64,000 nucleotides of DNA from Planctopirus ephydatiae (GTDB lineage Bacteria > Planctomycetota > Planctomycetia > Planctomycetales > Planctomycetaceae), in NCBI RefSeq assembly GCF_007752345.1, contig NZ_CP036299.1:3497501-3561500 (forward strand), given 5' to 3'. The position numbers were made by a program, and so were the translations under genes. The notes beneath the pieces were generated by a model. That model was not told the DNA's origin, ran no database searches, and saw only the letters and a list, made by a program, of their open reading frames with translations. Of this stretch, positions 18,022-26,893 are shown piece after piece (position 1 is the stretch's first letter; the number at the start of each line of letters is the position of its first letter).

Positions 18022-19098
18022 TCAGGAAAGTGCTTCGCGATATTGTGCAGCAGCGATTTCCGGCGGAACAGCGTTGATGAATGCACCAGTTCCCCATTCA
18101 AAGCCTGCAATTCCTCCCATACGCGGCAAAATCTCGAGCCTCCAGTGATAAGCTGACAGCTCTTGCTCACGAAGTGGTGCCATATGAACCACCAGATTGT
18201 AATCCGGATCATGTGCCACTGTTTCTAGCGCTATCAACAATCGTTTGAGCAGGGTCGCAAGTTCCTTGCAGTCATCGTCGGTGATGGAACTGAAATGTGC
18301 TTGCGCCTTTAGTGGCAGAATACGCAGTTCAAACGGAAAGCGGCTGGCGTAAGGCGCCACCACCAAAAATCGAGAGGTCTTTTGAACCACGCGTCGCTTG
18401 AGTAACTGTTCCTGCTCGATTAACTGGCTCCATAAGGAGACTCGACGTGTCTCATATTCGACGCGGCAGGCGTTAAATTCATTATGCAATCGAGGTGGTA
18501 CGAAAGGCAGTGCCATCATCTGGGAATGGCTGTGGGGGAGCGATGCTCCCGCAAGTCGTCCATGATTCTTGAAGATCAGCCCGTACTGCCAGTGGTGCCC
18601 ATCCTGAATATAAGCACGCAAGCGATCTCTCCAGAGACTGATCACCAGACCGATTTGATCTATCGAGAGCCTGCTCAGATGTGTTTCATCATGAGGACAC
18701 TCGACAACCACATCGTGCAGGCCAATCCCGGCGAGTGGAGCCTGCCTCGCTAGATCGAGATATTTGTTAGAACCCACCGTCGATAACAGTTCGTCCCCCT
18801 GAGGAATTTGATTCCCAAACTCCTGCAGCGGGAAAACAGCTGGATAACGATTGGAAATGCAGCGAACAAGCCACCCTGGTGTATTGGGGAGACTGCTCCC
18901 CGTACGGATCGCCAGCGACTCAGACTCTGTCAGTTGCTCATTTCCTTCCAGAAATGGATCTGCTGAGTCGCTTGATGGCTTTGAATGGCGACTGATCGGA
19001 GCCGAAACCGCTTGAAGATGAACTGGTCGCTCACTGCGAACGGGCGATATCAGAACCACATCGTTCGTTATTGGATCGACTCGAAGTTCACTTTTCAT
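18022..19098 (-). CDS. galT: Galactose-1-phosphate uridylyltransferase family protein
   Basis: 358 residues. The nucleotidyl-transfer histidine motif is LPHSHSQMMALP, with the upstream GLIFKNHGRLAGAS loop and NRYPAVFP typical of GalT. GalT exchanges UMP between UDP-glucose and galactose-1-phosphate in the Leloir pathway. Some homologues act as ADP-glucose or other hexose-1-phosphate transferases (GalT-like/APA), so the exact donor is not certain. The neighbouring sugar-nucleotide genes fit. The N-terminus ELRVDPITNDVVLISPVRSERP is complete. Confidence 0.85.
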   Translation of the reverse strand: MKSELRVDPITNDVVLISPVRSERPVHLQAVSAPISRHSKPSSDSADPFLEGNEQLTESESLAIRTGSSLPNTPGWLVRCISNRYPAVFPLQEFGNQIPQGDELLSTVGSNKYLDLARQAPLAGIGLHDVVVECPHDETHLSRLSIDQIGLVISLWRDRLRAYIQDGHHWQYGLIFKNHGRLAGASLPHSHSQMMALPFVPPRLHNEFNACRVEYETRRVSLWSQLIEQEQLLKRRVVQKTSRFLVVAPYASRFPFELRILPLKAQAHFSSITDDDCKELATLLKRLLIALETVAHDPDYNLVVHMAPLREQELSAYHWRLEILPRMGGIAGFEWGTGAFINAVPPEIAAAQYREALS

Positions 19099-19160
19099 AC
19101 CTCCGCACCAGCCGCCGTTTCTAATTGAACTATGCCATTCTGATGTTCGACTTTCAGCTC

Positions 19161-22100
19161 TTACGGATGTGCCGCACCATGGGCCGAACTTGAGCCGTGA
19201 GCAGCCGCATCAACATCCTGTTTCAGACTTGCCAGGTAAGCGACAAGGTCTCTCAAATCTCGGCGGGAGATCTTGCCCGCAAGATCTTCGGGCATGCCGG
19301 ATTTGCCCACAGAGCGTTCTTCGATTTCCGCCACATTGACCGTGATGGGTTGCCCTTCAGCGGGCTGCAGAATCAGTTTTCCATTACTCTCAGACTTGAT
19401 AATTCCCACCAGCACACGGCCATCTTCCATACCGAGAATGGCTGTTTCAAAGCCCTTGGCAATCACTCGATTGGGATCGACAATTGCTTCGAGCAGATAC
19501 TCTGACGATTTTTCAGCACCAATTTTTGTCAGGACAGGCCCCACTTCGCCACCTTGAGAACCGACTCTGTGGCAACGCTGGCAACTCACTTCGCTGCGAT
19601 TGAAGAAAATATCTCGACCACGTTCGATATCACCACCAGCCACAAGTTCACGATGTTTCGAGAGATGATCATTGGCGTCTCGTGAAGATTCAAAACTGGC
19701 GAGTGCCTTTTTCGAGACTTCCGATTTTTTCCTCTGAGCCGCTTCAATTAAGTCCAGCCAGACTTCCGGCGGTGCCGACCGATCTGCCAGTCGAAGGAAC
19801 CAGGCGTCCAGCGTTTTCTGTGCTTGTTCATCCGACAGACTGGCCAACGTGGCGATCCCTTGTTGCACCTCGACAGAGGGGGATTGGGGCGTCAACGTTT
19901 CAAGGTATTTCATAGATCGAGCACCATCCAGTTTGACAAGGACGGCAGCAGCACCGGCTCGAACCTCCGGGTTCGCATCATCAATCAGCTTCGAGGCGAT
20001 TTCTGTCAGCTGAGAATCTTTCAATGATTTCAAAGCGGATAGTGCTGCCAATCGTTCGGAACTTTCGGCTTTCACCGAGAGAGCCGCTTCTCGCAGAATG
20101 GGCTGTACTTCCTCTATGCCATACTTGGCGGCGAGCTTTGTGGCGGCTTCTCGAACTTTGGTCGGGCTGGCCAGCATCGACGTCAGAAGAGGTCTAATCG
20201 CGGCAGCAATCTCCACATTTCGAGTTGCCAGTGGGCGATAATCACCCAGGACACGATCAAGCACAGCAGGACTATTCCAGTTGAGCAGTTCTTCAATCGC
20301 TTCGATCCGCAATGACTCTGATATCGAAGAATTCGCTGCAACCTGTGCCACCCGTAAGGCTGATTCAACGTTGCCGATACGATAGTTCGCATTCAGAATC
20401 CGGCGGGCGAGCGAGTCAGAAGTTGTTCCAGCGATGGGCACAGCCGCCAGTTTTTCCAGATGAGTCGTTGCCGGGAGGTCATGGATAGCTCTAGCCGCTT
20501 CGAGGACGATGAGGGGGTCGGCATCAGAGAGGGCAATACCCAAATCGGCAGATTCCATACGCCTTAATGCCACCACGGCCGCCAGGCGGACGGCAGGGGA
20601 GGGATTCTTCAACAGTGCCGCAATCTGCTGGGAATCACCCACACCTGTCAGACCCACAACCAGAGCATGTCGCAAAAACGGATCTGTGTTGTTGCTTACT
20701 GTCAGAGCTTCAACCAAGGCTTCTTCCTGACCGTGCCCTTTCAACTGGCCCAGGGCAATAGCCGCCTGCGCCTGGACATGAGCATCTGCATCTTTCAACA
20801 GTTTTCCCAACGGGGCAGCAGCGGGTTGATAGCGAAGATCACCTAAAACGACGCAAGTGGCTTCCCGGACCTCGGCTGAAGGATCCGCCAGGAGCGGGAG
20901 AAGCAGTTCTGCAGTCGGAAGTTTTTGTCGCGCCAATTGTCCCAGGCCCCAGATGGCATGCAGTCTGGCAAAAATGGACGAGCCCTTTGTCGCCTGCTGA
21001 GCCAGCACTTGGATGGCTTGCCTGGAAACGAGGGCAAACTGTGCTCTCTGCCGCACTCGATAATCAGCGTGAGACAACAGCTTTGTCAGACCATCGAGGG
21101 ATCGATCTGCAAAACCTTCGCGGAAGAGTTTTGCGACTTCACTACCGGAGGTATTTTCCGCATCGGCAAATCGATAGACGCGGCCTTTACCCAGGCCTTC
21201 CCAACCGTTGACCCAGTCAGTGACATAGAGATTGCTGTCGTATCCGAAGTCGACATCAGTCGCGAGAATGCCCCAGATGAACATTTCTGATTCGGCAATC
21301 TCAAATCCAGCCCCCTTGGGCTTATTCACCAGTGCGCGGATCCCGCTGATAGCAGGTGTCCCGCGAAAATCGGCCAGAAAAAACCAGTCATCATACTTAG
21401 CAGGCAGGCCGGTTCCCGGATTATGAGTCAAACCTGATGGCCCGTCGGAAAAGTTCAAGATGGGTGGAACAATGTAGGCAGCCTGTTCCGGATGAGCCGG
21501 ATGCCAGAGCTTCTCACGATTCCAGGGACCACGATCGTTGAGATATTGGTAGTTCATGCGCCAGCCGGTATCGCTCTGACGCATGACGTATGTCCAACGA
21601 GCTTTGTCGCCACCATCTGAGTTGTTGTCACCAGTGAAAAGGCGTCCGCGATTATCAAACGCCAGTTCCTGAGGATTGCGTAATCCTGTGGCGAAGACTT
21701 CAAGGTTGCTGCCGTCGGGTTCGCATCGAAAAACGGCCCCACGATCGGGATTAACGAGCTTGCCTTCAGGAGTTGTGATGTTGTAGCCGCGGTCACCAAT
21801 GCTGAAATAGAGCCTGCCATCGGGACCAATGGCTAAGCCGTGGGAATCGTGCCCACGAAAAGCGAACCTTACCCCATAGCCTTCGCTGAGCACTTTTTTC
21901 TGATCAGCTACGCCATCGCCGTTGGTATCGGTGAGCATCCAGAGTTTGGGGATGCAGGTGTAATAGACGTTTCCATTCCATGCGAGTATGCCAGCACCTG
22001 TCCCGTCTGCGATATCGTTGAACCCATCAGCGAAGACAGTGGCTGTTTCGTAGACGCCATCACCATCGCGATCTTCGAGTTTTCGAATGCGGTCGTGTTC

Positions 22101-22508
22101 TTTGGTGTAGCGTTTGTCAGCATCGGCAATGTGCTTCCGCATGTAGGCCACGCGATCAGCGACAGTCTGAGCAGAAAGGTCATCCTGCAACCAGTTCATA
22201 TGGCTGCGATTGTCTTCCACACCTTTACTTTGACGGAATGTCTCAGCCACATAGAGATTTCCCTGTTCGTCGAAACAGAAAGCGACAGGGTTGGCAAGTT
22301 CCGGCTCTGAAGCCGCCAGCTTGACCTCAACACCTTTGGGGAATTTGAATCGAGATTTCGCCAGTTCCGCTTCATCTGACTTTTCGCTGATCGGTGGCGA
22401 ATAGGTCTCCTGCCCAAAAGATTCCGGAATCATGGGTAATGCTGCGGCAAAAACCCAAGCCAGCATGGCGACTCGAAAACTCAATCGATCCATATCGCAG
22501 ATTCTCAT
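19161..22508 (-). CDS. PVC-type membrane-bound dehydrogenase: beta-propeller, HEAT repeats, cytochrome c motif
   Basis: 1115 residues. A signal peptide (LAWVFAAALPMIPESFGQ) is followed by a glucose/sorbosone dehydrogenase-like propeller (about 55-450, with RGHDSHGLAIGPDGRLYFSIGDRG and acidic loops such as DTNGDGVAD). A long HEAT-repeat region (about 480-930) follows. The C-terminal cytochrome-like domain has the haem motif CQRCH in VSCQRCHRVGSQGGEVGPVLTKIG. The family is abundant in Planctomycetes; it is assumed to oxidise sugars or alcohols in the periplasm and pass electrons through the haem. An in-frame ATG at 22493 is an alternative start. It has the same basic layout as the truncated protein at 1-3499 but without ThuA and discoidin parts. 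Confidence 0.9.
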   Translation of the reverse strand: MRICDMDRLSFRVAMLAWVFAAALPMIPESFGQETYSPPISEKSDEAELAKSRFKFPKGVEVKLAASEPELANPVAFCFDEQGNLYVAETFRQSKGVEDNRSHMNWLQDDLSAQTVADRVAYMRKHIADADKRYTKEHDRIRKLEDRDGDGVYETATVFADGFNDIADGTGAGILAWNGNVYYTCIPKLWMLTDTNGDGVADQKKVLSEGYGVRFAFRGHDSHGLAIGPDGRLYFSIGDRGYNITTPEGKLVNPDRGAVFRCEPDGSNLEVFATGLRNPQELAFDNRGRLFTGDNNSDGGDKARWTYVMRQSDTGWRMNYQYLNDRGPWNREKLWHPAHPEQAAYIVPPILNFSDGPSGLTHNPGTGLPAKYDDWFFLADFRGTPAISGIRALVNKPKGAGFEIAESEMFIWGILATDVDFGYDSNLYVTDWVNGWEGLGKGRVYRFADAENTSGSEVAKLFREGFADRSLDGLTKLLSHADYRVRQRAQFALVSRQAIQVLAQQATKGSSIFARLHAIWGLGQLARQKLPTAELLLPLLADPSAEVREATCVVLGDLRYQPAAAPLGKLLKDADAHVQAQAAIALGQLKGHGQEEALVEALTVSNNTDPFLRHALVVGLTGVGDSQQIAALLKNPSPAVRLAAVVALRRMESADLGIALSDADPLIVLEAARAIHDLPATTHLEKLAAVPIAGTTSDSLARRILNANYRIGNVESALRVAQVAANSSISESLRIEAIEELLNWNSPAVLDRVLGDYRPLATRNVEIAAAIRPLLTSMLASPTKVREAATKLAAKYGIEEVQPILREAALSVKAESSERLAALSALKSLKDSQLTEIASKLIDDANPEVRAGAAAVLVKLDGARSMKYLETLTPQSPSVEVQQGIATLASLSDEQAQKTLDAWFLRLADRSAPPEVWLDLIEAAQRKKSEVSKKALASFESSRDANDHLSKHRELVAGGDIERGRDIFFNRSEVSCQRCHRVGSQGGEVGPVLTKIGAEKSSEYLLEAIVDPNRVIAKGFETAILGMEDGRVLVGIIKSESNGKLILQPAEGQPITVNVAEIEERSVGKSGMPEDLAGKISRRDLRDLVAYLASLKQDVDAAAHGSSSAHGAAHP

Positions 22509-22885
22509 TAAAAACGCTCATTATCGAGAAAACACATGTGAATCAGTGTAATGTCCGTTGATCGAAAAGACACACCAATCTCATCTCAACCGAGGCGTTG
22601 CATTTCGCAACAACACATGCGTGTGTATTTTTTTGAAACACCCGTCAACAGGTGCAGATGTTCGAAAACAGGACTTGATGGAAGAAACACATCCAGAATG
22701 ATGGACTTCAGCTCTTTTGGGTCACCTGATCAATAAAAGACAATAAGACATAAGTTCATGAAATAAAAGACATTAAAGAACACAAGGGGCTATAGATCTC
22801 ATCTTCTCAACGGAATCGGCACACTGAATGCACAGTATAAGTTTCAGAGTCAGCAAACTTACTTGATTCGAGAAGGGATGATCGA
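22509..22885. other. AT-rich intergenic region upstream of csrA
   Basis: 377 bases between the divergent dehydrogenase gene and csrA. It is visibly more AT-rich than its surroundings. The 11-mer AATAAAAGACA occurs at 22732-22742 and again at 22762-22772, 30 bases apart. A weak 5-bp hairpin followed by seven T lies at 22613-22634 on the plus strand. No ORF is supported. Confidence 0.5.
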
Positions 22886-23068
22886 ATGCTTGTTCTCACC
22901 CGCAAGACCAATGAAACCATCCAACTGGGTGGCTCCCAAATTACAATTACCGTTGTGAACGTCGGCGGCGGGAGAGTGAGACTGGGAATTCAGGCACCAT
23001 CTGAAGTAAGGATTGAGCGGCTGGAAAAAACTTCCACTCGTCAGCTCTCCGAAGTCACTTGCAAGTAG
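22886..23068 (+). CDS. csrA: Carbon storage regulator CsrA
   Basis: 60 residues, the usual CsrA length. It starts MLVLTRKTNETIQLG and ends its core with GIQAPSEVRIERLE, the two conserved RNA-binding edges (Arg6 and Arg42 region). CsrA dimers bind GGA motifs in mRNA leaders and change translation or stability. AAGGGA precedes the ATG by about 8 bases and itself contains a GGA, so self-control is possible. In many bacteria CsrA controls glycogen synthesis; the next gene on the same strand is glgC, about 400 bases on. Confidence 0.95.
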   Translation: MLVLTRKTNETIQLGGSQITITVVNVGGGRVRLGIQAPSEVRIERLEKTSTRQLSEVTCK

Positions 23069-23474
23069 ATCCTTCACAACGCCGCGGACCCAGTGAACTC
23101 CACTGCGGTCATGAATGGTCGTGAGATGTGAAGCAAAGAAATTTTGCCACAGTAAAGTTTCTTTCGCTGATCGAGCGTCCGCGAAGTGCCCACAGTGTTT
23201 GATAATTCTGGCCGTTGAAGAGTTGCCCTGCACCGGCCAGCATCTGGGAATTTTTCCCTCAAGGCTTGCTGAGAGTCGTTGAGTCATGGAGAAATACAGC
23301 TCCGCATCTCTGGCCATCGACCACAATTCGCAGGATTCACCTTCCTTAGAGATTGCGTCCCTGCGTGCGGGTCCGTATGAATAGCAGTTGATGTGTTGCC
23401 GGAGCAATTTCACCTTTCGCTCCGCCGTTGTATTCACTTGCCCTTTCTGACTCGAATCAACATCTGAGGCATTC
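23069..23474. other. Intergenic region between csrA and glgC
   Basis: 406 bases with no plus-strand gene. A minus-strand frame is open through the whole stretch and across csrA, but it lacks a recognisable product and is judged not to be a gene. The glgC leader may hold CsrA sites; GGAG occurs at 23411-23414 and GGA at 23288-23290. Nothing else stands out. Confidence 0.4.
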
Positions 23475-24779
23475 ATGCGTAATGTTGTGTCTGTAATTCT
23501 TGGTGGTGGCAAAGGGACTCGCCTTTACCCTCTGACCAAAGACCGTTCCAAGCCTGCAGTTCCGCTGGGCGGAAAATATCGCCTGATCGACATCCCGATT
23601 TCCAACTGCCTGAACAGCGGGCTGAATCGAATCTATCTGCTGACTCAATTCAACTCCGTGAGTCTTCATAAGCACATTCGCCAGACTTATCGCTTCGACC
23701 GGTTTGATGGCGGATTTGTCGAGATCATGGCAGCCCAGCAGACCATGGAAGGAGAAGCCTGGTACCAGGGGACTGCCGACGCTGTTCGCAAAAATATGCG
23801 ACACCTCGAACAGAAGGGAATCGATTACGTTCTGATCCTTTCCGGCGACCAGCTCTATCGCATGGATTTCCAGGAAATGATTGCCACACATCAGGCTGCA
23901 AAAGCCGATGTGACAATCGCCGGATTACCTGTCACCAGAGAAGCGGCCCGTGGCTTCGGTGTCATGCGTCTCGACGACACTGGCAAGGTACTCGGATTCC
24001 TGGAAAAGCCCCAGACCGACGAAGAAATCGATCTCGTCAAAATGGATCCCAAATGGATCGACGCCCAGGGGATTGAGAGCAAAGGCCGAGATTGCCTGGC
24101 CAGCATGGGGATTTACCTCTTCAATCGCGACGTACTCGTCGATCTGCTTTCCCGCAGCGACTACCACGACTTCGGGAAAGAGATTTTTCCCATGTCGATC
24201 CGCACCCATAAAGTTCAGGTGCATCTGTTCGATGGTTACTGGGAAGATATTGGAACCATCCGCTCGTTCTACGACGCCAATCTCGATCTGGCCAAATCGA
24301 GTCCGCCTTTCAGCCTCGCGGATGCCAAACGCCCGATCTTTACTCACGCCAGATTTTTGCCACCAGTCCGTCTCGAAGGGGCCACCGCCACTCAGACGCT
24401 CATTGCCGATGGAGTCGCTGTCGGGACGGGAACAGTTCTTGAGAATTGCGTGATCGGGTTGCGTTGCCGGATTGGTAAGAAATCGACAATTCGCAACACG
24501 ATCATTATGGGTGCCGACTCATACGAAACTGAAGCCGAATTGGCAGCAAACCGTAAGCTGGGCATTCCTCCTATGGGGATTGGCGATGGCTGCGTCATCG
24601 ACGGCGCCATCATTGATAAAGATTGCCGCATTGGAAACAACGTAAAGATTACTAACTGCCAGACGGGGACACTCCCTAAAGACAGCCCACTCGTGCTGCA
24701 GGATGGTGTTCTTGTCGTTCCCAAAGGCACCACCTTGCCCGATGGGTGGTCTCTGGAAGCACTAGGGGCATCACGCTGA
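23475..24779 (+). CDS. glgC: Glucose-1-phosphate adenylyltransferase (ADP-glucose pyrophosphorylase)
   Basis: 434 residues, full length. The N-terminal pyrophosphorylase motif is ILGGGKGTRLYPLTKDRSKPAVPLGGKYRLIDIPISNC. Sugar-phosphate-site regions SGDQLYRMD and GYWEDIGTI are present, and a C-terminal left-handed beta-helix contains the hexapeptide-like repeats. It makes ADP-glucose from glucose-1-phosphate and ATP, the committed step of glycogen synthesis. GAGG lies about 7 bases before the ATG. No other glycogen gene is adjacent; csrA upstream suggests post-transcriptional control, which is inference. Confidence 0.95.
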   Translation: MRNVVSVILGGGKGTRLYPLTKDRSKPAVPLGGKYRLIDIPISNCLNSGLNRIYLLTQFNSVSLHKHIRQTYRFDRFDGGFVEIMAAQQTMEGEAWYQGTADAVRKNMRHLEQKGIDYVLILSGDQLYRMDFQEMIATHQAAKADVTIAGLPVTREAARGFGVMRLDDTGKVLGFLEKPQTDEEIDLVKMDPKWIDAQGIESKGRDCLASMGIYLFNRDVLVDLLSRSDYHDFGKEIFPMSIRTHKVQVHLFDGYWEDIGTIRSFYDANLDLAKSSPPFSLADAKRPIFTHARFLPPVRLEGATATQTLIADGVAVGTGTVLENCVIGLRCRIGKKSTIRNTIIMGADSYETEAELAANRKLGIPPMGIGDGCVIDGAIIDKDCRIGNNVKITNCQTGTLPKDSPLVLQDGVLVVPKGTTLPDGWSLEALGASR

Positions 24780-24810
24780 ATTTCGTCTGTTCCACAACCG
24801 GTTTTGCCCG

Positions 24811-24828
24811 CCACAGATTGATCTGTGG
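24811..24828 (+). terminator. Hairpin after glgC
   Basis: CCACAGA and TCTGTGG form a 7-bp stem with a 4-base loop about 30 bases after the glgC stop. No T-tract follows, so it may be a weak terminator or an mRNA 3' structure. Confidence 0.35.
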
Positions 24829-24882
24829 CAATAAGATATCGATTTCGAACACTGTTGATAGACACACTTGGAGGGGCGTTTC

Positions 24883-25980
24883 ATGTTCTCTGCAACTCAA
24901 TCGACTTTTCGCTTCCTGACGGGATTCACTCCAGCGATCTATTCGATCATTGGAGCATTGTGCCTGACAGCAGGTTTCGCGACATCTCGCCTCGACGCCG
25001 CTGAAGACTATGTTGTCTACGAGGGTGGAACCGGCCCAGGTCAAGGAAAGCACATTGTTTTCCTGGCAGGCGATGAAGAATATCGCTCTGAAGAATGCCT
25101 TCCTCAACTGGCAAAAATTCTGGCAGCCCGCCATGGCTTCAAATGCACTGTGCTCTTCTCGATTGATGAGAGCACAGGGGATATCAATCCTCAAAACGGC
25201 AAGTCACTCAGTCATCCCGAAGCCATCGATACCGCTGATGCATTTGTGATGCTGCTGCGATTTCGTCAATGGCCAGATGAAACCATGGCTCGATTCATCA
25301 AGGCGGTCGAAGCTGGCAAACCAGTCATTGCGCTGCGTACAAGCACACACGCTTTCAACTATGGCGGTAACTCAGACAGCCCCTTTGCTAAATACGGCTG
25401 GAACTATTCGAAAGCTCCGGAATGGAAAGGCGGCTTTGGCAAGCAGATTCTGGGAGAAACCTGGGTGGCACATCATGGTCATCACAAAGTGGAAGGAACC
25501 CGAGGCATTATCGAGCCCTCACAAGCAGAACACCCGATTCTGCGAGGCGTGAAAGATGTCTTTGGCGATACCGATGTTTACACAGCCAATCCACCTGCCG
25601 ATGCCACCATCCTGATGCGCGGGGAAGTGACCAAAACTCTGGAACCAGATTCACCCGCAGTGGAAGGGAAGAAAAACAATCCGATGCAGCCGATTGCCTG
25701 GACTCGTGACCACAAACATGAAACAGGCTCCACCAGTCGCATTTTCACGACGACTATGGGCTCAGCCACCGACATTCAAAGCGAAGGTGTCCGCAGGATG
25801 ATCATCAATGCGGTCTATTGGGGACTGGGGCAGGAAGCCGCCATTAATCCTACCTCGAATGTGGCTTTTGTCGGCGAATTTGTACCGACTATGTATGGCT
25901 TTGGTTCCTACAAAAAGGGGATTAAACCCGCCGATCTGAAGATGTCTCCAGCAGAACTTCAACAGGCGGCCAGTCGTTAG
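24883..25980 (+). CDS. Exported ThuA-like domain protein
   Basis: 365 residues from ATG 24883, set by GGAGGGG ending 6 bases upstream; a TTG five codons earlier overlaps that site and is rejected. A signal peptide (AIYSIIGALCLTAGFATSRLDAA) precedes a ThuA-like, class-I-amidotransferase-related fold. Motifs include KHIVFLAGDEEYRSEE, LLRFRQWPDETMARF and HHGHHKVEGTRG. ThuA proteins are linked to trehalose and other disaccharide use, but planctomycete members are biochemically uncharacterised. A similar fold is fused into the protein at 1-3499. Single gene followed by a good terminator. Confidence 0.85.
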   Translation: MFSATQSTFRFLTGFTPAIYSIIGALCLTAGFATSRLDAAEDYVVYEGGTGPGQGKHIVFLAGDEEYRSEECLPQLAKILAARHGFKCTVLFSIDESTGDINPQNGKSLSHPEAIDTADAFVMLLRFRQWPDETMARFIKAVEAGKPVIALRTSTHAFNYGGNSDSPFAKYGWNYSKAPEWKGGFGKQILGETWVAHHGHHKVEGTRGIIEPSQAEHPILRGVKDVFGDTDVYTANPPADATILMRGEVTKTLEPDSPAVEGKKNNPMQPIAWTRDHKHETGSTSRIFTTTMGSATDIQSEGVRRMIINAVYWGLGQEAAINPTSNVAFVGEFVPTMYGFGSYKKGIKPADLKMSPAELQQAASR

Positions 25981-26379
25981 TTCGGTTTCGCTTTCCCTGC
26001 CAGCGAGCGTTTGCAGGATCGATAGCGACTTCGACGACAAAACTTCGAGAAACCCCGTCAACATCGATTGTTGGCGGGGTGATTTTATTGAGTGAGAAAG
26101 GTCGCTGGGCTCTGCTCATCCCCACACGAGGGCAGCAAAACTCCACTCGAACTCATCTCATACGTCTCCCAGAAAACAACAGCGCGTTGTTGATTGTGAA
26201 AACATGTTAGCCCAGAGCTGTAAGCATGACACACAAGCGATCTTGTTTCATGGAAAGCGTATCATTTCAGATAGCCTGCAGTGCGCCATCTAGTATGGGT
26301 GAAAGGTGAACCAGAGCCTGCTTCACACCAAGTCAATGGCTCGCGATAGCCCACAGAACTTTTGACACGTTCCGCATCA
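25981..26379. other. Intergenic region between convergent genes
   Basis: 399 bases between the ThuA gene and the DUF2237 gene, which converge. It holds the terminator at 26053-26090 and otherwise no supported feature. Confidence 0.4.
26053..26090 (+). terminator. Rho-independent terminator of the ThuA gene
   Basis: An 11-bp stem CCCCGTCAACA/TGTTGGCGGGG (one G-U pair) with a 5-base loop is followed by TGATTTTATT, about 70 bases after the ThuA stop codon. It is the best terminator in the window. Confidence 0.8.
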
Positions 26380-26754
26380 TCAGTCACTGGATGACACTGC
26401 ATGCTCGTTGAGTTCGTCGAGTGTCACAAATTCGAGTGTCGAGATATGGGTTGCTTCAAGAATCACTGGAGGAGCGACGCCGTGTTCGAGCGCTTCCTTC
26501 CAACGGACAACACACAGACACCAGCGGTCTCCGGGCTTTAATCCAGGAAAATTCCACTGAGGAACCGGCGTCACGAGATCATTACCACGCGCCTTGGAAA
26601 ACTGCAGAAATTCTTCGGTGACTTCTGAACAAACCAGATGCAGGCCCGTGTCGTCACCCCCGGTATTGCAGCAACCGTCTCGATAGAAGCCCGTCAATGG
26701 GTCAAAACCACAGGGGATCAGTGGAGTACCCAGGACATTACTGGCTGTTCTCAT
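26380..26754 (-). CDS. DUF2237 family protein
   Basis: 124 residues. It matches the DUF2237 pattern: PLIPCGFDPLTGFYRDGCCNTGGDDTGLH, then VCSEVTEEFLQFSKARGNDL and PGLKPGDRWCLCVVRWKEAL. The family is widespread, small and cytosolic, with conserved Cys residues and no established reaction. GGAGG lies 10 bases before the ATG. It is separated by 139 bases from the PQQ protein gene downstream of it on the map and has no obvious operon partner. Confidence 0.88.
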   Translation of the reverse strand: MRTASNVLGTPLIPCGFDPLTGFYRDGCCNTGGDDTGLHLVCSEVTEEFLQFSKARGNDLVTPVPQWNFPGLKPGDRWCLCVVRWKEALEHGVAPPVILEATHISTLEFVTLDELNEHAVSSSD

Positions 26755-26893
26755 GACGAATACTCCTCCATTGGAACCATGGGACAGTCCTGCCGGAGCT
26801 TCCTTTGCCTGGCTATCCGATCAACTGCATGCAGCATTGCTAAACAGTTCGTCTGATGCAACTGCCAGAAATGGACCTGAATCAAAATCGTGA

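Noticed and set aside
22613-22634. Hairpin ACACA/TGTGT with seven following T on the plus strand
   Set aside because: Stem of only 5 bp and no upstream plus-strand gene in the divergent region to terminate.
22859-23512. A 217-codon frame on the minus strand covering csrA and the csrA-glgC gap
   Set aside because: It overlaps all of csrA on the opposite strand, shows no recognisable domain and has no ribosome-binding site; most likely chance.
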